Assembly (NCBI GenBank): GCA_964461025.1 | Contig: CAYWSE010000016.1 | Coordinates: forward strand, 1-64,000 | DNA: 64,000 nucleotides | DNA from: JAHBVL01 sp964461025 | GTDB taxonomy: Bacteria; Chloroflexota; Chloroflexia; Thermomicrobiales; UBA6265 | Direction: 5' to 3' | Part shown: positions 25,990-34,653 of the stretch, piece by piece | How positions within the stretch are numbered: the stretch's first letter is position 1 | How the letters are laid out: each line of letters opens with the position of its first letter | Position numbers and translations under genes: made by a program | The notes under the pieces: model-generated | What the model was told of the DNA's origin: nothing | The model's database searches: none | The model's input: only the letters and a program-made list of their open reading frames with translations

Positions 25990-26296
25990 CGCCGTGGAGG
26001 CGTCGGACGAGCTCCTCAGCCGTTTTGGCGACACGTCCTTCGAGCGCTACCTAGCTGACCGTGACCTTCAGCTGATTACAGAGCGGATCATCATCGCAAT
26101 CGGCGAGTGCATTGCACAGGCAGTACGCGCGGAGCCGTCGCTGCTCGATACAAGTCCCGAAGCTCTGGATGTCATTGGCACACGGAATCGGGTAGCGCAC
26201 GGCTATGACGATATTCGTGCCGAGGTCATCTGGGACATTGCTGTCAACAACATTCCCAACCTTCGGCGCAATCAGGCTGAATTGCTATTTGCATAG
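25958..26296 (+). CDS. hepT: HepT-type HEPN ribonuclease toxin
   Basis: 112 residues, all helical. The catalytic signature Rx4HxY is intact: R76-NRVA-H81-G-Y83 (RNRVAHGY). The toxin cleaves RNA as a dimer, and the Tyr in the motif is the residue modified by MntA. It overlaps mntA by 32 bases, antitoxin first. The pair sits between a glycosyltransferase and a transporter gene with no other mobile-element signs. Confidence 0.92.
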   Translation: MNRRAAKSLHDAVEASDELLSRFGDTSFERYLADRDLQLITERIIIAIGECIAQAVRAEPSLLDTSPEALDVIGTRNRVAHGYDDIRAEVIWDIAVNNIPNLRRNQAELLFA

Positions 26297-26311
26297 CGGG
26301 TCGGGAGCACA

Positions 26312-27193
26312 ATGGAGATCGTTCTTCTCGGCTTTCAGATCGGCAATGCCTTCACCGCATTCGTTTACGGCTTGCACGGTTCGCGCGACGAGCTGTACTA
26401 CCTCGTTCGGCGTCCCCGGTTGCTGGCGCTCACGCTGGTGGCGGTCTTCATCGTCACACCGGTGGCGGCGATCGCAGTCTCCGAAACACTCGATCTCTCG
26501 AGGGTCGCATCGGTTGCGATCATCGCCCTGGCCCTGTCTCCCGTCTCTCCATTTCTCCGCATTCAGGAGCGGAAAGCCGGTGGCAGCGGTTCGTTGGGTG
26601 TGGGACTGGCTTTCGCGGTCGCGTTCGGCTCCGTTCTCATTTCGCCTCTTCTCGTCGCCTTTGCCGGTGACCTCCTGGACCGGCCGTACGATGTAAGCGC
26701 GCGATCCGTGCTGGCGACGATCGGATTGCTCGTCTTCGAGCCTCTCATGCTGGGCTTCGTGGTTGCCTGGCTTGTGCCTTCCAGTTGGGATCGCATCGGC
26801 CTGCCGTTATCGAGAGTGGCGAACCGAATCCTGCTGGTCGCGACGGTCTGCCTGCTGATCGTCATGGCGCCTTCGATCCTCGAGCTCATCGACTTGCGCA
26901 CCGTCCTCGGCATGACCCTCTTCACGATCGCGGCAGTGGCGGCCGGACATCTGATCGGCGGCCCGGATCCCAATCATGCCTCAGTGTTGGGACTGGCTTG
27001 CGCGAACCGGTACACGGTGGTCGCGCTCACGATCGCATCGGTCAACTTTCCCGAGGATTCGTTCGTTGCGGCGGTCGTCCTCTGTTCGATCATCCAGTAC
27101 GTCGTCTTCCTGCCGTACATCAGGTGGCATCGCCGCCGTCTGACCGTGGACGATCAGCCATTCGAACGGATTCCCCCGCCGGGGTTCCATTGA
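26312..27193 (+). CDS. BASS-family (bile acid:sodium symporter-like) transporter
   Basis: 293 residues with nine or ten hydrophobic segments. Family-like features are the early FTAFVYGLHGSRDELYYLVRRP, the SPVSPFL turn and ANRYTVVALTIASVNFPED near the C-terminus, where related proteins bind Na+ in crossed helices. It probably imports or exports an organic anion; the substrate is unknown. It starts 15 bases after hepT and ends 37 bases before the rhamnose mutarotase gene, so a link with sugar-acid metabolism is possible. Confidence 0.7.
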   Translation: MEIVLLGFQIGNAFTAFVYGLHGSRDELYYLVRRPRLLALTLVAVFIVTPVAAIAVSETLDLSRVASVAIIALALSPVSPFLRIQERKAGGSGSLGVGLAFAVAFGSVLISPLLVAFAGDLLDRPYDVSARSVLATIGLLVFEPLMLGFVVAWLVPSSWDRIGLPLSRVANRILLVATVCLLIVMAPSILELIDLRTVLGMTLFTIAAVAAGHLIGGPDPNHASVLGLACANRYTVVALTIASVNFPEDSFVAAVVLCSIIQYVVFLPYIRWHRRRLTVDDQPFERIPPPGFH

Positions 27194-27230
27194 ACTGCCG
27201 TCATTCGGCGGCGCTGTGAAGGAGGAGACC

Positions 27231-27539
27231 GTGTACCGCACCGGATTCAGAATGCGACTCAAACCGGGCAATGAAGCGATCTATAAGGAAAAGCACGATC
27301 AGATCTGGCCGGAGCTGGTGGAGGTGCTGAAGGGGCAGGGAGTGGTTCGCTATGCGATCTACCTGAGTGGGCTCGATCTCTTCGCTCATCTCGAGTCGAG
27401 TCTTCCGCAGACGCCGGGCGAGTCGGTGGATCCGGTGGTCCGTCGCTGGTGGGACATGATGGCGGAGTATATGGAGACAAATCCGGACAACTCGCCCAAG
27501 ACGTGGCCGCTGGAGGAAATGTTCTGGCTGGAAGCATGA
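27231..27539 (+). CDS. rhaM: L-rhamnose mutarotase
   Basis: 102 residues, the normal size. It interconverts alpha and beta L-rhamnose and feeds catabolism. The family pattern is clear: YRTGFRMRLKPGNEAIYKEKHDQIWPEL with the catalytic His, VVRYAIYLSGLDLFAHLE and the C-terminal WPLEEMFWL. The start is GTG 27231, five bases after AAGGAGGAG; the GTG at 27216 would place the ribosome site inside the gene. It supports reading the 10.7-18 kb cluster as L-rhamnose catabolism although it is separated from it by the 18-23 kb island. Confidence 0.93.
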   Translation: MYRTGFRMRLKPGNEAIYKEKHDQIWPELVEVLKGQGVVRYAIYLSGLDLFAHLESSLPQTPGESVDPVVRRWWDMMAEYMETNPDNSPKTWPLEEMFWLEA

Positions 27540-27614
27540 GCCGGCGAGGCGGACATATCGCGTGCGATTTGGCCGGGGTTGTTCAATAGCCGGCATACCA
27601 GCGCCAGCGTGGCA

Positions 27615-27785
27615 TGAAAAAGGCGCCGTCATGCTGAGCGGAACGGAGCGCAGCGGAGTGCAGTCGAAGCATCTCCCGCCGCAGCGGTAAGCCTCTGGCA
27701 GCGGTGTCTCTTGCTCGCTGCGGTGCCCGAACGAGCGATTCCTCCACTCCGCTTCGCTCCGGTCGGAATGACATCGCGGTTTGGA
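27615..27785. repeat. Dispersed GAGCG-type intergenic repeat
   Basis: Two facing segments, ATGCTGAGCGGAACGGAGCG at 27630 and the related, roughly complementary CTCCGCTTCGCTCCGGTCGG at about 27747-27766, enclose a short spacer. Similar text is scattered through many high-GC genomes between convergent genes. The two halves could fold into a long imperfect hairpin between rhaM and the DUF6325 gene. Confidence 0.5.
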
Positions 27786-27829
27786 GCGTCCGTAAAAACA
27801 CTCTCGCCGCATTCTGGAAGAGAGACGAC

Positions 27830-28249
27830 TCAGACTAATGATTCGTTGAGCATCTGTTCGATGGCGGCGCGCGGAATGCGCTTGTTCAGCACGACGGTGC
27901 CGTCGGCCTCCTGAACTGCTTCCGCCACTTTGCGGGCCCAGATGTTCTCGAACAGGATCAGTGCAGCCGAGGAATTGGGCGCGAGATGCTCAACGACCAA
28001 CTGGGCGTCGCGTTCCGAAAGCAGGTCTTCCGCTTCGTCCGGCGATTCGACGAGGAGGGCAGTGGCGCCGCCGATGTCGTCGATGGTGACGACGAGGGAC
28101 GACCCGTCCTCTTCCTTCATCACGAAGAGCAGGTCGATGATCCGGACGAGCCCGGAATCGACCAGCGCGTTGATTTCCCTGGCGACGCCACCGGTGAACT
28201 CACTCCCCGGAAACCGAAAAATGATCAGTTCGACTGGACCCAGCGGCAT
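27830..28249 (-). CDS. DUF6325-family protein
   Basis: 139 residues. GPVELIIFRFPGSEFTGGVAREI, LVDSGLVRIIDLLFVMKE and the acidic DDIGG follow the pattern of DUF6325, a family of small soluble proteins common in Chloroflexota and Actinobacteria with no proven function. It is often thought stress-related because of its neighbours, but nothing in this sequence shows that. The start at 28249 has AGGAG eight bases upstream. It is convergent with rhaM and divergent from the first sigma operon. Confidence 0.75.
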   Translation of the reverse strand: MPLGPVELIIFRFPGSEFTGGVAREINALVDSGLVRIIDLLFVMKEEDGSSLVVTIDDIGGATALLVESPDEAEDLLSERDAQLVVEHLAPNSSAALILFENIWARKVAEAVQEADGTVVLNKRIPRAAIEQMLNESLV

Positions 28250-28324
28250 GCGATCGACTCCTGGCGCGAACAACGTTCAATACGACCACTGTACAGGTTC
28301 CTCGATACTTTTGGGATGCCTGCA

Positions 28325-28349
28325 TAACACTTCATCCAGCATTTCCGTT
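28325..28349 (+). promoter_or_regulatory. Putative ECF promoter of the first sigma operon
   Basis: TAACAC at 28325-28330 and CGTT at 28346-28349, with exactly 15 bases between. The same pair with the same spacing stands before the second PQQ-type sigma operon (32075-32099). The AAC / CGT layout is typical of ECF-dependent promoters. Confidence 0.6.
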
Positions 28350-28516
28350 TTCTCCGGTGAGCAACATGCCGGAGTGGAGATTGCTTCCACCGGTTTGGAC
28401 GTCGATTCGGCAGGAGAACCGGCACGAACGCCTCGCTCGACCAATCGATCAGCGCGGGATTTGGCAACGGGGCCGAATCGCAAGAACGTGCTGATCCGGA
28501 CGGGGCCCTCGTTGCG

Positions 28517-28999
28517 GTGGCTCAGCAGGACGCAGCGGCATTTGCCCTGCTCTATGAGCGCTATGTGGAATCGATCTACGCCTTCTGCTTTCAGCGACTT
28601 GGTAGCAGGGAGCTGGCCGAAGACGCCACCAGTCAGGTCTTCACCAATGCCCTGGCTGCCCTGCCCCGCTACCGGGCCGGATCGTTTCGCGGCTGGCTCT
28701 ACGCCATTGCCCGCAATGTGGTGACCGACGAGCGCCGCCGACCGGTTGCGTTGCCGGAAACACGCGCGGCGTCACACGATGCGGCGCTTCACGACGCCGA
28801 AAGCGACATCGATCTCCGGCGTTTGCTCGCCTGCCTGACCGACGAGCAGCGGGATGTCGTCGAGCTTCGTCTGGCAGGTCTGACCGGTCCCGAAATCGCC
28901 GAAGCGACGGGAAAACGTCCTGGCGCGGTGCGGGCGATCCAGTTTCGTGCCTATCAACGTCTGCGAGAGATTTTGGCAGAGAAGGACATGGAGCAATGA
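28517..28999 (+). CDS. ECF sigma factor paired with PQQ-propeller anti-sigma
   Basis: 160 residues from GTG 28517. Region 2 (AAFALLYERYVESIYAFCFQRLGSRELAEDATSQVF) and region 4 (LTDEQRDVVELRLAGLTGPEIAEATGKRPGAVRAIQFRAYQRLR) are both present, so it should guide RNA polymerase to a small regulon. The start is a problem: the frame upstream reads QERADPDGALVAV, which matches the pre-region-2 part of the paralogue at 32154, but no ATG, GTG or TTG is in frame before 28517. Either a rare start codon or a frameshift is involved. The stop overlaps the anti-sigma start (ATGA). Confidence 0.85.
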   Translation: MAQQDAAAFALLYERYVESIYAFCFQRLGSRELAEDATSQVFTNALAALPRYRAGSFRGWLYAIARNVVTDERRRPVALPETRAASHDAALHDAESDIDLRRLLACLTDEQRDVVELRLAGLTGPEIAEATGKRPGAVRAIQFRAYQRLREILAEKDMEQ

Positions 29000-31890
29000 C
29001 AAACGAGCATGAACTCATAGCATTCGATCAGGAGCTCGACCGGCTCGCGCTCGGAACGCCAGGCAATCGTGGTGCAGACGCTGGACTGGCTGAGATGCTG
29101 ACCGTGGCAACGGACCTGCAGCGGCGCTACGACGCGCAGGTTGCCAGGCCGAGTGGCGCGTTTGTCGACGAGTTGCGCAGCCGGCTCATTGCTAACGAGC
29201 CAGTCGCGGCGCTCGTGCCGGAACCAACCGGCACCACGACCCATCGATGGGTGCTCCCTGTGTTGCCGGAGGTGCGACCGGGCGGGCTTGGTTCGCGCCC
29301 GGCATTCGTTCCCGCGGCCATGGCGGGGTTTGTCGCGGCGGCGCTGTGTCTGGTTGCGCTCCTGACCTGGCGGGCGCTTGATGCGCCGTCGTCGCCGATG
29401 ATTCTGGCGCCCACGGTCTCCAATGAGATGGCCTCGTTCGATTCCGGGGAGATCACGGGTCAGCCGCTGCTTTGGCAAATGGCGAATTCGGAAGTCGACT
29501 CCCCCTATTTCCGGACGGTGGCTGTTTCCGGCAACACCGTCTATCGAGTGGTCGACTCGCCACCCGATTTCAACGGAGTCGAGGCGATTGATGGCCGGAC
29601 GGGTGAGACGATATGGCGAGTGGAACATTCGCTTCCAAGCCTGGTCGGCATTCGAGCAAACCAACAAGGAGCTTACATTCTTGAAGCGTTCTTTGAGGGC
29701 TCGGCTGGCGATGCTCTGAGTCGCGTTACCGCGGTGGCGGCCGAAGACGGAGCGGAACTCTGGAGTATCGAATTGACAGGAATCCCTCTCACCTGGTCGG
29801 TTCAGGACGGGGTCATCTACATCTCTGATGACCAGAATGTGACGAGGGCGATCGATTCCACAGATGGTGAAGGAATCTGGGAGTATCTTGCTTTGGCTGG
29901 CACTGCGGAAGAGGTTCCCGTTGCCTACCTCTCCGTTCAGAACAGTGTTCCCCTCGTGTTTGGTGACATTGTCGTCAGCTTCACACGCGCGGGCCAGGTG
30001 GTTGGTCTCGACAAGCAAACGGGCGCCGAGCGATGGATTCGCGACGATGTGCATCCGCAGGCGACTCGCTTCGCTGCGGCTGGTGATGTCCTCACGTCGA
30101 TCACATTCGTGGCTGGAGCAGACTCCGACGGCATTCTCGAAACCGATATCGGCAAGGTGGATGGGGAGGACGATGCATTGCTCCTCATCGCCCGCGTGTC
30201 TGCGATTGATCCAATCGATGGATCGGAATTGTGGGCCCGATTCATCTCTTCCCAGTCTCTCGAAATCGCAGCGACTGATGGCGTCGTCGCGTATATCGGG
30301 AGTCAACCCCCATTTGCGAGTGTCCGCCAGGGAACTCCCAATCCGACTGAGCACGAGGGTGAATCAGTGGAGACTCCGTTGCTGGGTGAGCGGCTGGACC
30401 AGGCTATAGGACTTGATCCTGTCACTGGTGAACTCCTCTGGATCGTTAATGCCGGAGAGACGTACTTCAGCACGTTGAGCACGTGGACACCGCCTTCGGG
30501 AGTCGGGGGCGGGATTGTTGCCACGACCTCTGACAGAACGCTACGACCAATCGGGTTCTGGAGAGAGGGGAAGCTGGCCGTACCTGATACGAAGATGAGT
30601 CTCTATCCCCGTCCAATCTCCGGCGACTTTGGATTCGTGGTGGTGCTGGAGAATGGGGATTTGGCCGGGGTTGCCGTGAACGCTGTGCCGGAGGGGCTGG
30701 CGCAGGCCACGCCTGAAGCAGGACCAGCGGTGCTTTGGACATCGCCTGGCGAACTCCAGGAGATCGAAGACATTGCGTTCTTCGCGGTGAACGACGATGC
30801 CGTGTTCCGATTCACTCTGATCGACGGCTTCACGGGCATCGAGGCGCTGGACGGGCAGACTGGAAGGCAACTCTGGAAAGAGGAACAGCAGTGGGCGCTC
30901 GTGCAGCCGGTCGCTGACGATGCCCATCTCTACTACGCGAGATACGCCGCCTCGCTCGGTGTGATGACGATCGTGGCGCTCGATGCCTCGACGGGTCACG
31001 TGGCATGGACGGTCGCTCCAGACCGGACCGTGATGGGATTGACCGCCGCGAATGGGGTGCTCTACGCGGAGGTTTCGCCAAACACACTGATGGCGATTCG
31101 AGATGGGGAGATTCTCTGGGAGTCGGCCATCGATCCATATGTCGATCCCGTCTCCAGCAACGAGATCATGCTGCACATGCACGGTCCTGTCGTGACCACT
31201 GTCATGGTCGTCGCCATGGCCGCGAACGGCACGATCGCCGGGTTCGATCCCGTCGATGGAGCGCGGTTGTGGACCAGTGTGCGCACTCCCGGGCCGGGGA
31301 GCGAGTATGTGGTTGCCGGCGATGTTCTGGTGAGGTTCAGTCCCTTGCTGATCGAAGCGCCAGTGAGTTTGCAAAGCACTCCTCCCCCCGATGTCCCGAT
31401 TCGTTCGGAGATCGTCGGAGCTGATCTTGACGATGATGCCGCAACGCTCTGGCGGCATGAGATGGACGCTTATGCGTACCCAGTCGGCGTCGTTGGCGAC
31501 ATGGTGTATTTCATCGAGTTCAATGTTCAGTACGTACCGGCAACGCCAGCGCCGGACAGAAGCTATCTGGACGCAGCGATCGGCAAACTCTTTGCCCTCG
31601 ATGCGCAGACCGGCGAGATCAGAACGATCGAGATCAGAACCGGTCCATCGTCATTCACGTCAGGGGCGGTCTGGTCGCCTTCGAACGGGGATGAGCCGCT
31701 TGTGCTCGTGGGCGCGGCCGATGGCGCGCTGACATTCTTCGATCCCGTCGATCAATCCCGGCTCGATATCTTGCAGGCTGGACCGGTCGATGGCGTTGTT
31801 GTCGACATCCAGATCAATAACGATGTCGCGTATCTGCTGCTCGATGATGGCTCGGTGGTCGCCGTGTCACTGGCGGACGAGTCGCCGTAG
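28996..31890 (+). CDS. Membrane anti-sigma factor with PQQ-type beta-propeller
   Basis: 964 residues. The first 100 residues are cytoplasmic and should hold the sigma factor, although no zinc HxxxCxxC motif is seen. One membrane helix lies at about 106-126. The rest is outside and made of repeats of the form GVEAIDGRTGETIWRVE, LDPVTGELLWIV and VALDASTGHVAWTV, as in PQQ/quinoprotein propellers, enough for two propellers. A sensor that releases the sigma factor on an outside signal is inferred from this layout. It is translationally coupled to the sigma gene by ATGA. The paralogue at 32740 has the same plan but one propeller. Confidence 0.85.
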   Translation: MTNEHELIAFDQELDRLALGTPGNRGADAGLAEMLTVATDLQRRYDAQVARPSGAFVDELRSRLIANEPVAALVPEPTGTTTHRWVLPVLPEVRPGGLGSRPAFVPAAMAGFVAAALCLVALLTWRALDAPSSPMILAPTVSNEMASFDSGEITGQPLLWQMANSEVDSPYFRTVAVSGNTVYRVVDSPPDFNGVEAIDGRTGETIWRVEHSLPSLVGIRANQQGAYILEAFFEGSAGDALSRVTAVAAEDGAELWSIELTGIPLTWSVQDGVIYISDDQNVTRAIDSTDGEGIWEYLALAGTAEEVPVAYLSVQNSVPLVFGDIVVSFTRAGQVVGLDKQTGAERWIRDDVHPQATRFAAAGDVLTSITFVAGADSDGILETDIGKVDGEDDALLLIARVSAIDPIDGSELWARFISSQSLEIAATDGVVAYIGSQPPFASVRQGTPNPTEHEGESVETPLLGERLDQAIGLDPVTGELLWIVNAGETYFSTLSTWTPPSGVGGGIVATTSDRTLRPIGFWREGKLAVPDTKMSLYPRPISGDFGFVVVLENGDLAGVAVNAVPEGLAQATPEAGPAVLWTSPGELQEIEDIAFFAVNDDAVFRFTLIDGFTGIEALDGQTGRQLWKEEQQWALVQPVADDAHLYYARYAASLGVMTIVALDASTGHVAWTVAPDRTVMGLTAANGVLYAEVSPNTLMAIRDGEILWESAIDPYVDPVSSNEIMLHMHGPVVTTVMVVAMAANGTIAGFDPVDGARLWTSVRTPGPGSEYVVAGDVLVRFSPLLIEAPVSLQSTPPPDVPIRSEIVGADLDDDAATLWRHEMDAYAYPVGVVGDMVYFIEFNVQYVPATPAPDRSYLDAAIGKLFALDAQTGEIRTIEIRTGPSSFTSGAVWSPSNGDEPLVLVGAADGALTFFDPVDQSRLDILQAGPVDGVVVDIQINNDVAYLLLDDGSVVAVSLADESP

Positions 31891-31953
31891 CGCCGGCGGC
31901 ACGGACTCAAACTCAACCACGATCTTCTCCAGCCAGGAGACCACCACCGGCCA

Positions 31954-31982
31954 GCAGGGAGACGGACAAGCCGTCTCCCTGC
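31954..31982 (+). terminator. Strong hairpin after the first anti-sigma gene
   Basis: GCAGGGAGACGG and CCGTCTCCCTGC form a perfect 12-bp stem with an ACAAG loop, 63 bases after the stop. No U tract follows. It probably separates the two sigma operons. Confidence 0.6.
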
Positions 31983-32074
31983 ATCTCGCATCCGGACGTA
32001 GGGAGGCGCCTCTTCCCGTCATTGGATTCTCCGGACGAGCTGGCCGCCGCACTTGCGATGTTGGACATGGGCCG

Positions 32075-32099
32075 TAACACTTTTGTCCTCTGTTTCGTT
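32075..32099 (+). promoter_or_regulatory. Putative ECF promoter of the second sigma operon
   Basis: TAACAC at 32075-32080 and CGTT at 32096-32099, 15 bases apart, identical in spacing and core bases to 28325-28349. It ends 54 bases before the sigma start. Either sigma factor may use both promoters. Confidence 0.6.
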
Positions 32100-32153
32100 C
32101 TGAATTCCTGACTGCGCAGTTGCCCAAACGCGAGCGATGCGGGAAGGAGGGAC

Positions 32154-32747
32154 ATGGCGACGTCGGTGAGCGATTCACGTGAGAGCGATGTCCAGCAGGG
32201 ATGTGCTTCGGCGCCCGATGACGAGGCGCTGGTGGAGCGTGCGCGAAACGACCCGGCGGCGTTCGCCGCGCTCTATCAGACCTATGTGCGGCCGGTCCAT
32301 GTCTTCTGCTATCGCCGTCTGGGAACGCGTGAAGCGGCGGAAGATGCCACGAGTCAGGTGTTCGTCAATGCGCTCGCACACCTGGACGAGTACCAGACGA
32401 ACTCCTTTCGGGCCTGGCTCTTCACCATCGCGCGCCATGTCGTGATCGATGCACTGAGGCGGCCGCGGGCGGTGGCGTTGAGCGATGCCGCTTCGCTTGC
32501 GGATCGCGCTCAGCGACCGGAGGAAGGGGCCTTGATGGCGGAAAGCGACCAGCGAGTTCACCGGTTGCTCGATCAACTGACGCCCGAGCAGCGCGACATC
32601 GTGCTGCTTCGTCTGGCCGGGTTGAACGGCGCGGAAATCGCCGACGTGCTTGGTCGCAGTCATGGAGCGGTGCGCGCCGCGCAGTTTCGGGCGTATCAGC
32701 GACTCCGAAGCCTCATTGCTGAATCAGGAGCAAGGTCAGATGAATGA
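32154..32747 (+). CDS. ECF sigma factor, second PQQ-type pair
   Basis: 197 residues. Region 2 spans AAFAALYQTYVRPVHVFCYRRLGTREAAEDATSQVFVNAL (about 34-75) and region 4 LTPEQRDIVLLRLAGLNGAEIADVLGRSHGAVRAAQFRAYQRLR (about 140-185). It is clearly a paralogue of the factor at 28517 (same ATSQVF and QFRAYQRLR runs), and the two operons look like a tandem duplication. It overlaps the anti-sigma gene by eight bases. The upstream motif at 32075-32099 suggests autoregulation. Confidence 0.92.
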   Translation: MATSVSDSRESDVQQGCASAPDDEALVERARNDPAAFAALYQTYVRPVHVFCYRRLGTREAAEDATSQVFVNALAHLDEYQTNSFRAWLFTIARHVVIDALRRPRAVALSDAASLADRAQRPEEGALMAESDQRVHRLLDQLTPEQRDIVLLRLAGLNGAEIADVLGRSHGAVRAAQFRAYQRLRSLIAESGARSDE

Positions 32748-34512
32748 CAACGAGCGCCGCGCCCACATGCTGGACATCGCCCTCGACGGGAGGCGGATCG
32801 GTGATGCCTCCGTTGCGTCGCCTGAACTCGACGTTTCCGAATTGCTGGCGACGGCGCGGGAGTTCGGTGTTCTGGCCGCGACTGGTGGTCAGGAGCCGGA
32901 CGAGGAGTTCGTGCAAAGGCTCGAATTGCGTTTGTGGCCGGAAATGACCACGGAGGTGACGCCGATCGAGAAGCCCCGACCAGAGATGAGCCGAGAATCA
33001 GTCCGCGACCTCCCGTTCACGGATCGGCGCGTGCTTGCGCGTACGTCGATTCCGCACGTTGCCGTGTGGGCGGCATTGATCGCGCTGCTTCTTGGCTCGG
33101 CGACCTTTCTGCTCTGGCAGTTGGCCGGGTCGGAAGACGCTCGGGACGCGTCCAGCGACCTGGAAACAGCGAGTCACCTGACTCCTGGTGGCGTGAGTTC
33201 AACTGCTGCGAACGGTGTGCCAGAAGGTATGGCGATGGCCACTCCTGCACATGAGTCACCGTCTGCAGCCGCGACACCGGTTTCAGGGTTTCTCTGGGAG
33301 CGGGTGGTGACGACTGCAAGTGACAACGTCAATATGCTGGACACGTTCGTAGTTGGGGACAGCGTGTACTGGTTCCGGACCGACAATGACCTCAACGGCA
33401 TCGAGGCGATCGATGGAAAGACTGGCGAAACGCTCTGGAGCGTCCCAGCCTACGGCAACGGGAGAACGTTGCGTGCGGACAGTTACGGCGTCTATTACGT
33501 CGGATTCAGTGAAGTAACGACGCGCGAAGGCGGCGGGAGCCTCATTGTTGCCCTGTCGCCCCAATCGGGCCAGGAACGCTGGCGACTCGAAATCGAACGC
33601 TCTCGCCCGACGGACACGTCCATCGACGATGGCCGCCTCTACGTCCGTCATGACAACGAGCGGCTGACGGCCATCGATACCGAAACTGGCGAGATTCTGT
33701 GGACTGCAGGTCAAGCTGCCGATAGCCTGCCATGCGGAACACCCTGGACATTCCGGGAACAGCAGGGCGGACTCCCGGCAATCCTCGATGACGCCATCGT
33801 GACCTTCAATTGTGACGGAGCACTGGTTGGGTATGACCCTGACACGGGTGCGGAACTCTGGCGGAGCAGCGGCTTCAACTGGGTGGGAACGTTCCTGAAA
33901 CCGACAGGGAGCACACTGGTTGTGATGTCCGCCTATCGTTGGGAAGGAATGACTGGTGAGCCGGGTTCTGCGTCCCCCGATGATTTCGAAACCTTCCCCA
34001 AGAGCAGATTCGCCGTCTATCGAATCGTGGCGATCGATGGGGCCGACGGGCAGACATTGTGGGAGCGATTTGTCCTGGCCAGACCGCAGTTCCAAGCGGC
34101 AACTGAAAGCACATTCGCGGTTATCGGCAGCGAGGTTCCCGCGGCGGAGCGTGATTCGGCTGGACTGCCGGCGACACCGACGCCAGATTTCACGGGGATC
34201 GTTGTCGCTCCGGGGGTCGAGAACCATGTGATGGGGTTCGATCTGAGAAGCGGCGAGCTCCTCTGGGAAGAAACGCTGGAGGATGACACCGTCTATCGAA
34301 CACTGAGCGCCTGGAGCACCGAAACAGGCAGCGGCATCGCGGCCACCACGTCGAACTTCGACATTATCCAGATTGGTCCCTGGGAGGGTGGAACGATCGT
34401 CGATCCCGGCGACCGGTTCCTCGTCGTCGAGCCGCCTCTCGCGGGTGATTTCGGCTTTGTTGCCGAGGCGATCGATGGTCGTCTGGTAGGGATTGGCGTG
34501 CGGGAAGGGTGA
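32740..34512 (+). CDS. Membrane anti-sigma factor with one PQQ-type propeller
   Basis: 590 residues. A cytoplasmic N-terminus of about 100 residues carries an acidic helix (DVSELLATAREFG), a single membrane helix lies at about 107-127, and an outer propeller carries repeats such as GIEAIDGKTGETLWSVP, LTAIDTETGEILWTAG and LVGYDPDTGAELWRS. The start at 32740 has CAGGAG ten bases upstream; the longer frame is an out-of-register read of the sigma gene. It shares the repeat signature and the C-terminal AGDFGFVAEAIDGRLVGIGV with the 964-residue paralogue. The ligand sensed is unknown. Confidence 0.85.
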   Translation: MNDNERRAHMLDIALDGRRIGDASVASPELDVSELLATAREFGVLAATGGQEPDEEFVQRLELRLWPEMTTEVTPIEKPRPEMSRESVRDLPFTDRRVLARTSIPHVAVWAALIALLLGSATFLLWQLAGSEDARDASSDLETASHLTPGGVSSTAANGVPEGMAMATPAHESPSAAATPVSGFLWERVVTTASDNVNMLDTFVVGDSVYWFRTDNDLNGIEAIDGKTGETLWSVPAYGNGRTLRADSYGVYYVGFSEVTTREGGGSLIVALSPQSGQERWRLEIERSRPTDTSIDDGRLYVRHDNERLTAIDTETGEILWTAGQAADSLPCGTPWTFREQQGGLPAILDDAIVTFNCDGALVGYDPDTGAELWRSSGFNWVGTFLKPTGSTLVVMSAYRWEGMTGEPGSASPDDFETFPKSRFAVYRIVAIDGADGQTLWERFVLARPQFQAATESTFAVIGSEVPAAERDSAGLPATPTPDFTGIVVAPGVENHVMGFDLRSGELLWEETLEDDTVYRTLSAWSTETGSGIAATTSNFDIIQIGPWEGGTIVDPGDRFLVVEPPLAGDFGFVAEAIDGRLVGIGVREG

Positions 34513-34653
34513 ACCTATTGCCCAGGTCGCCGGTACAGTTCCACGACGGTCCGGATTACCTGGGGGGTGACATGTGGCAGTTGACTCCATGGTGATTTGC
34601 GGGCAAGGTTCCGGCTTGATGGGAGTTTGGGTTTCCGATTCGATGGGGCAACG

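Noticed and set aside
27615..27785. Small RNA gene between rhaM and the DUF6325 gene
   Set aside because: The facing GAGCG text matches a common dispersed intergenic repeat, and I see no promoter; a terminator or repeat role is enough.
28954..30354. 466-codon minus-strand frame over the first anti-sigma gene
   Set aside because: Antisense shadow of the propeller repeats; no motif or ribosome site.
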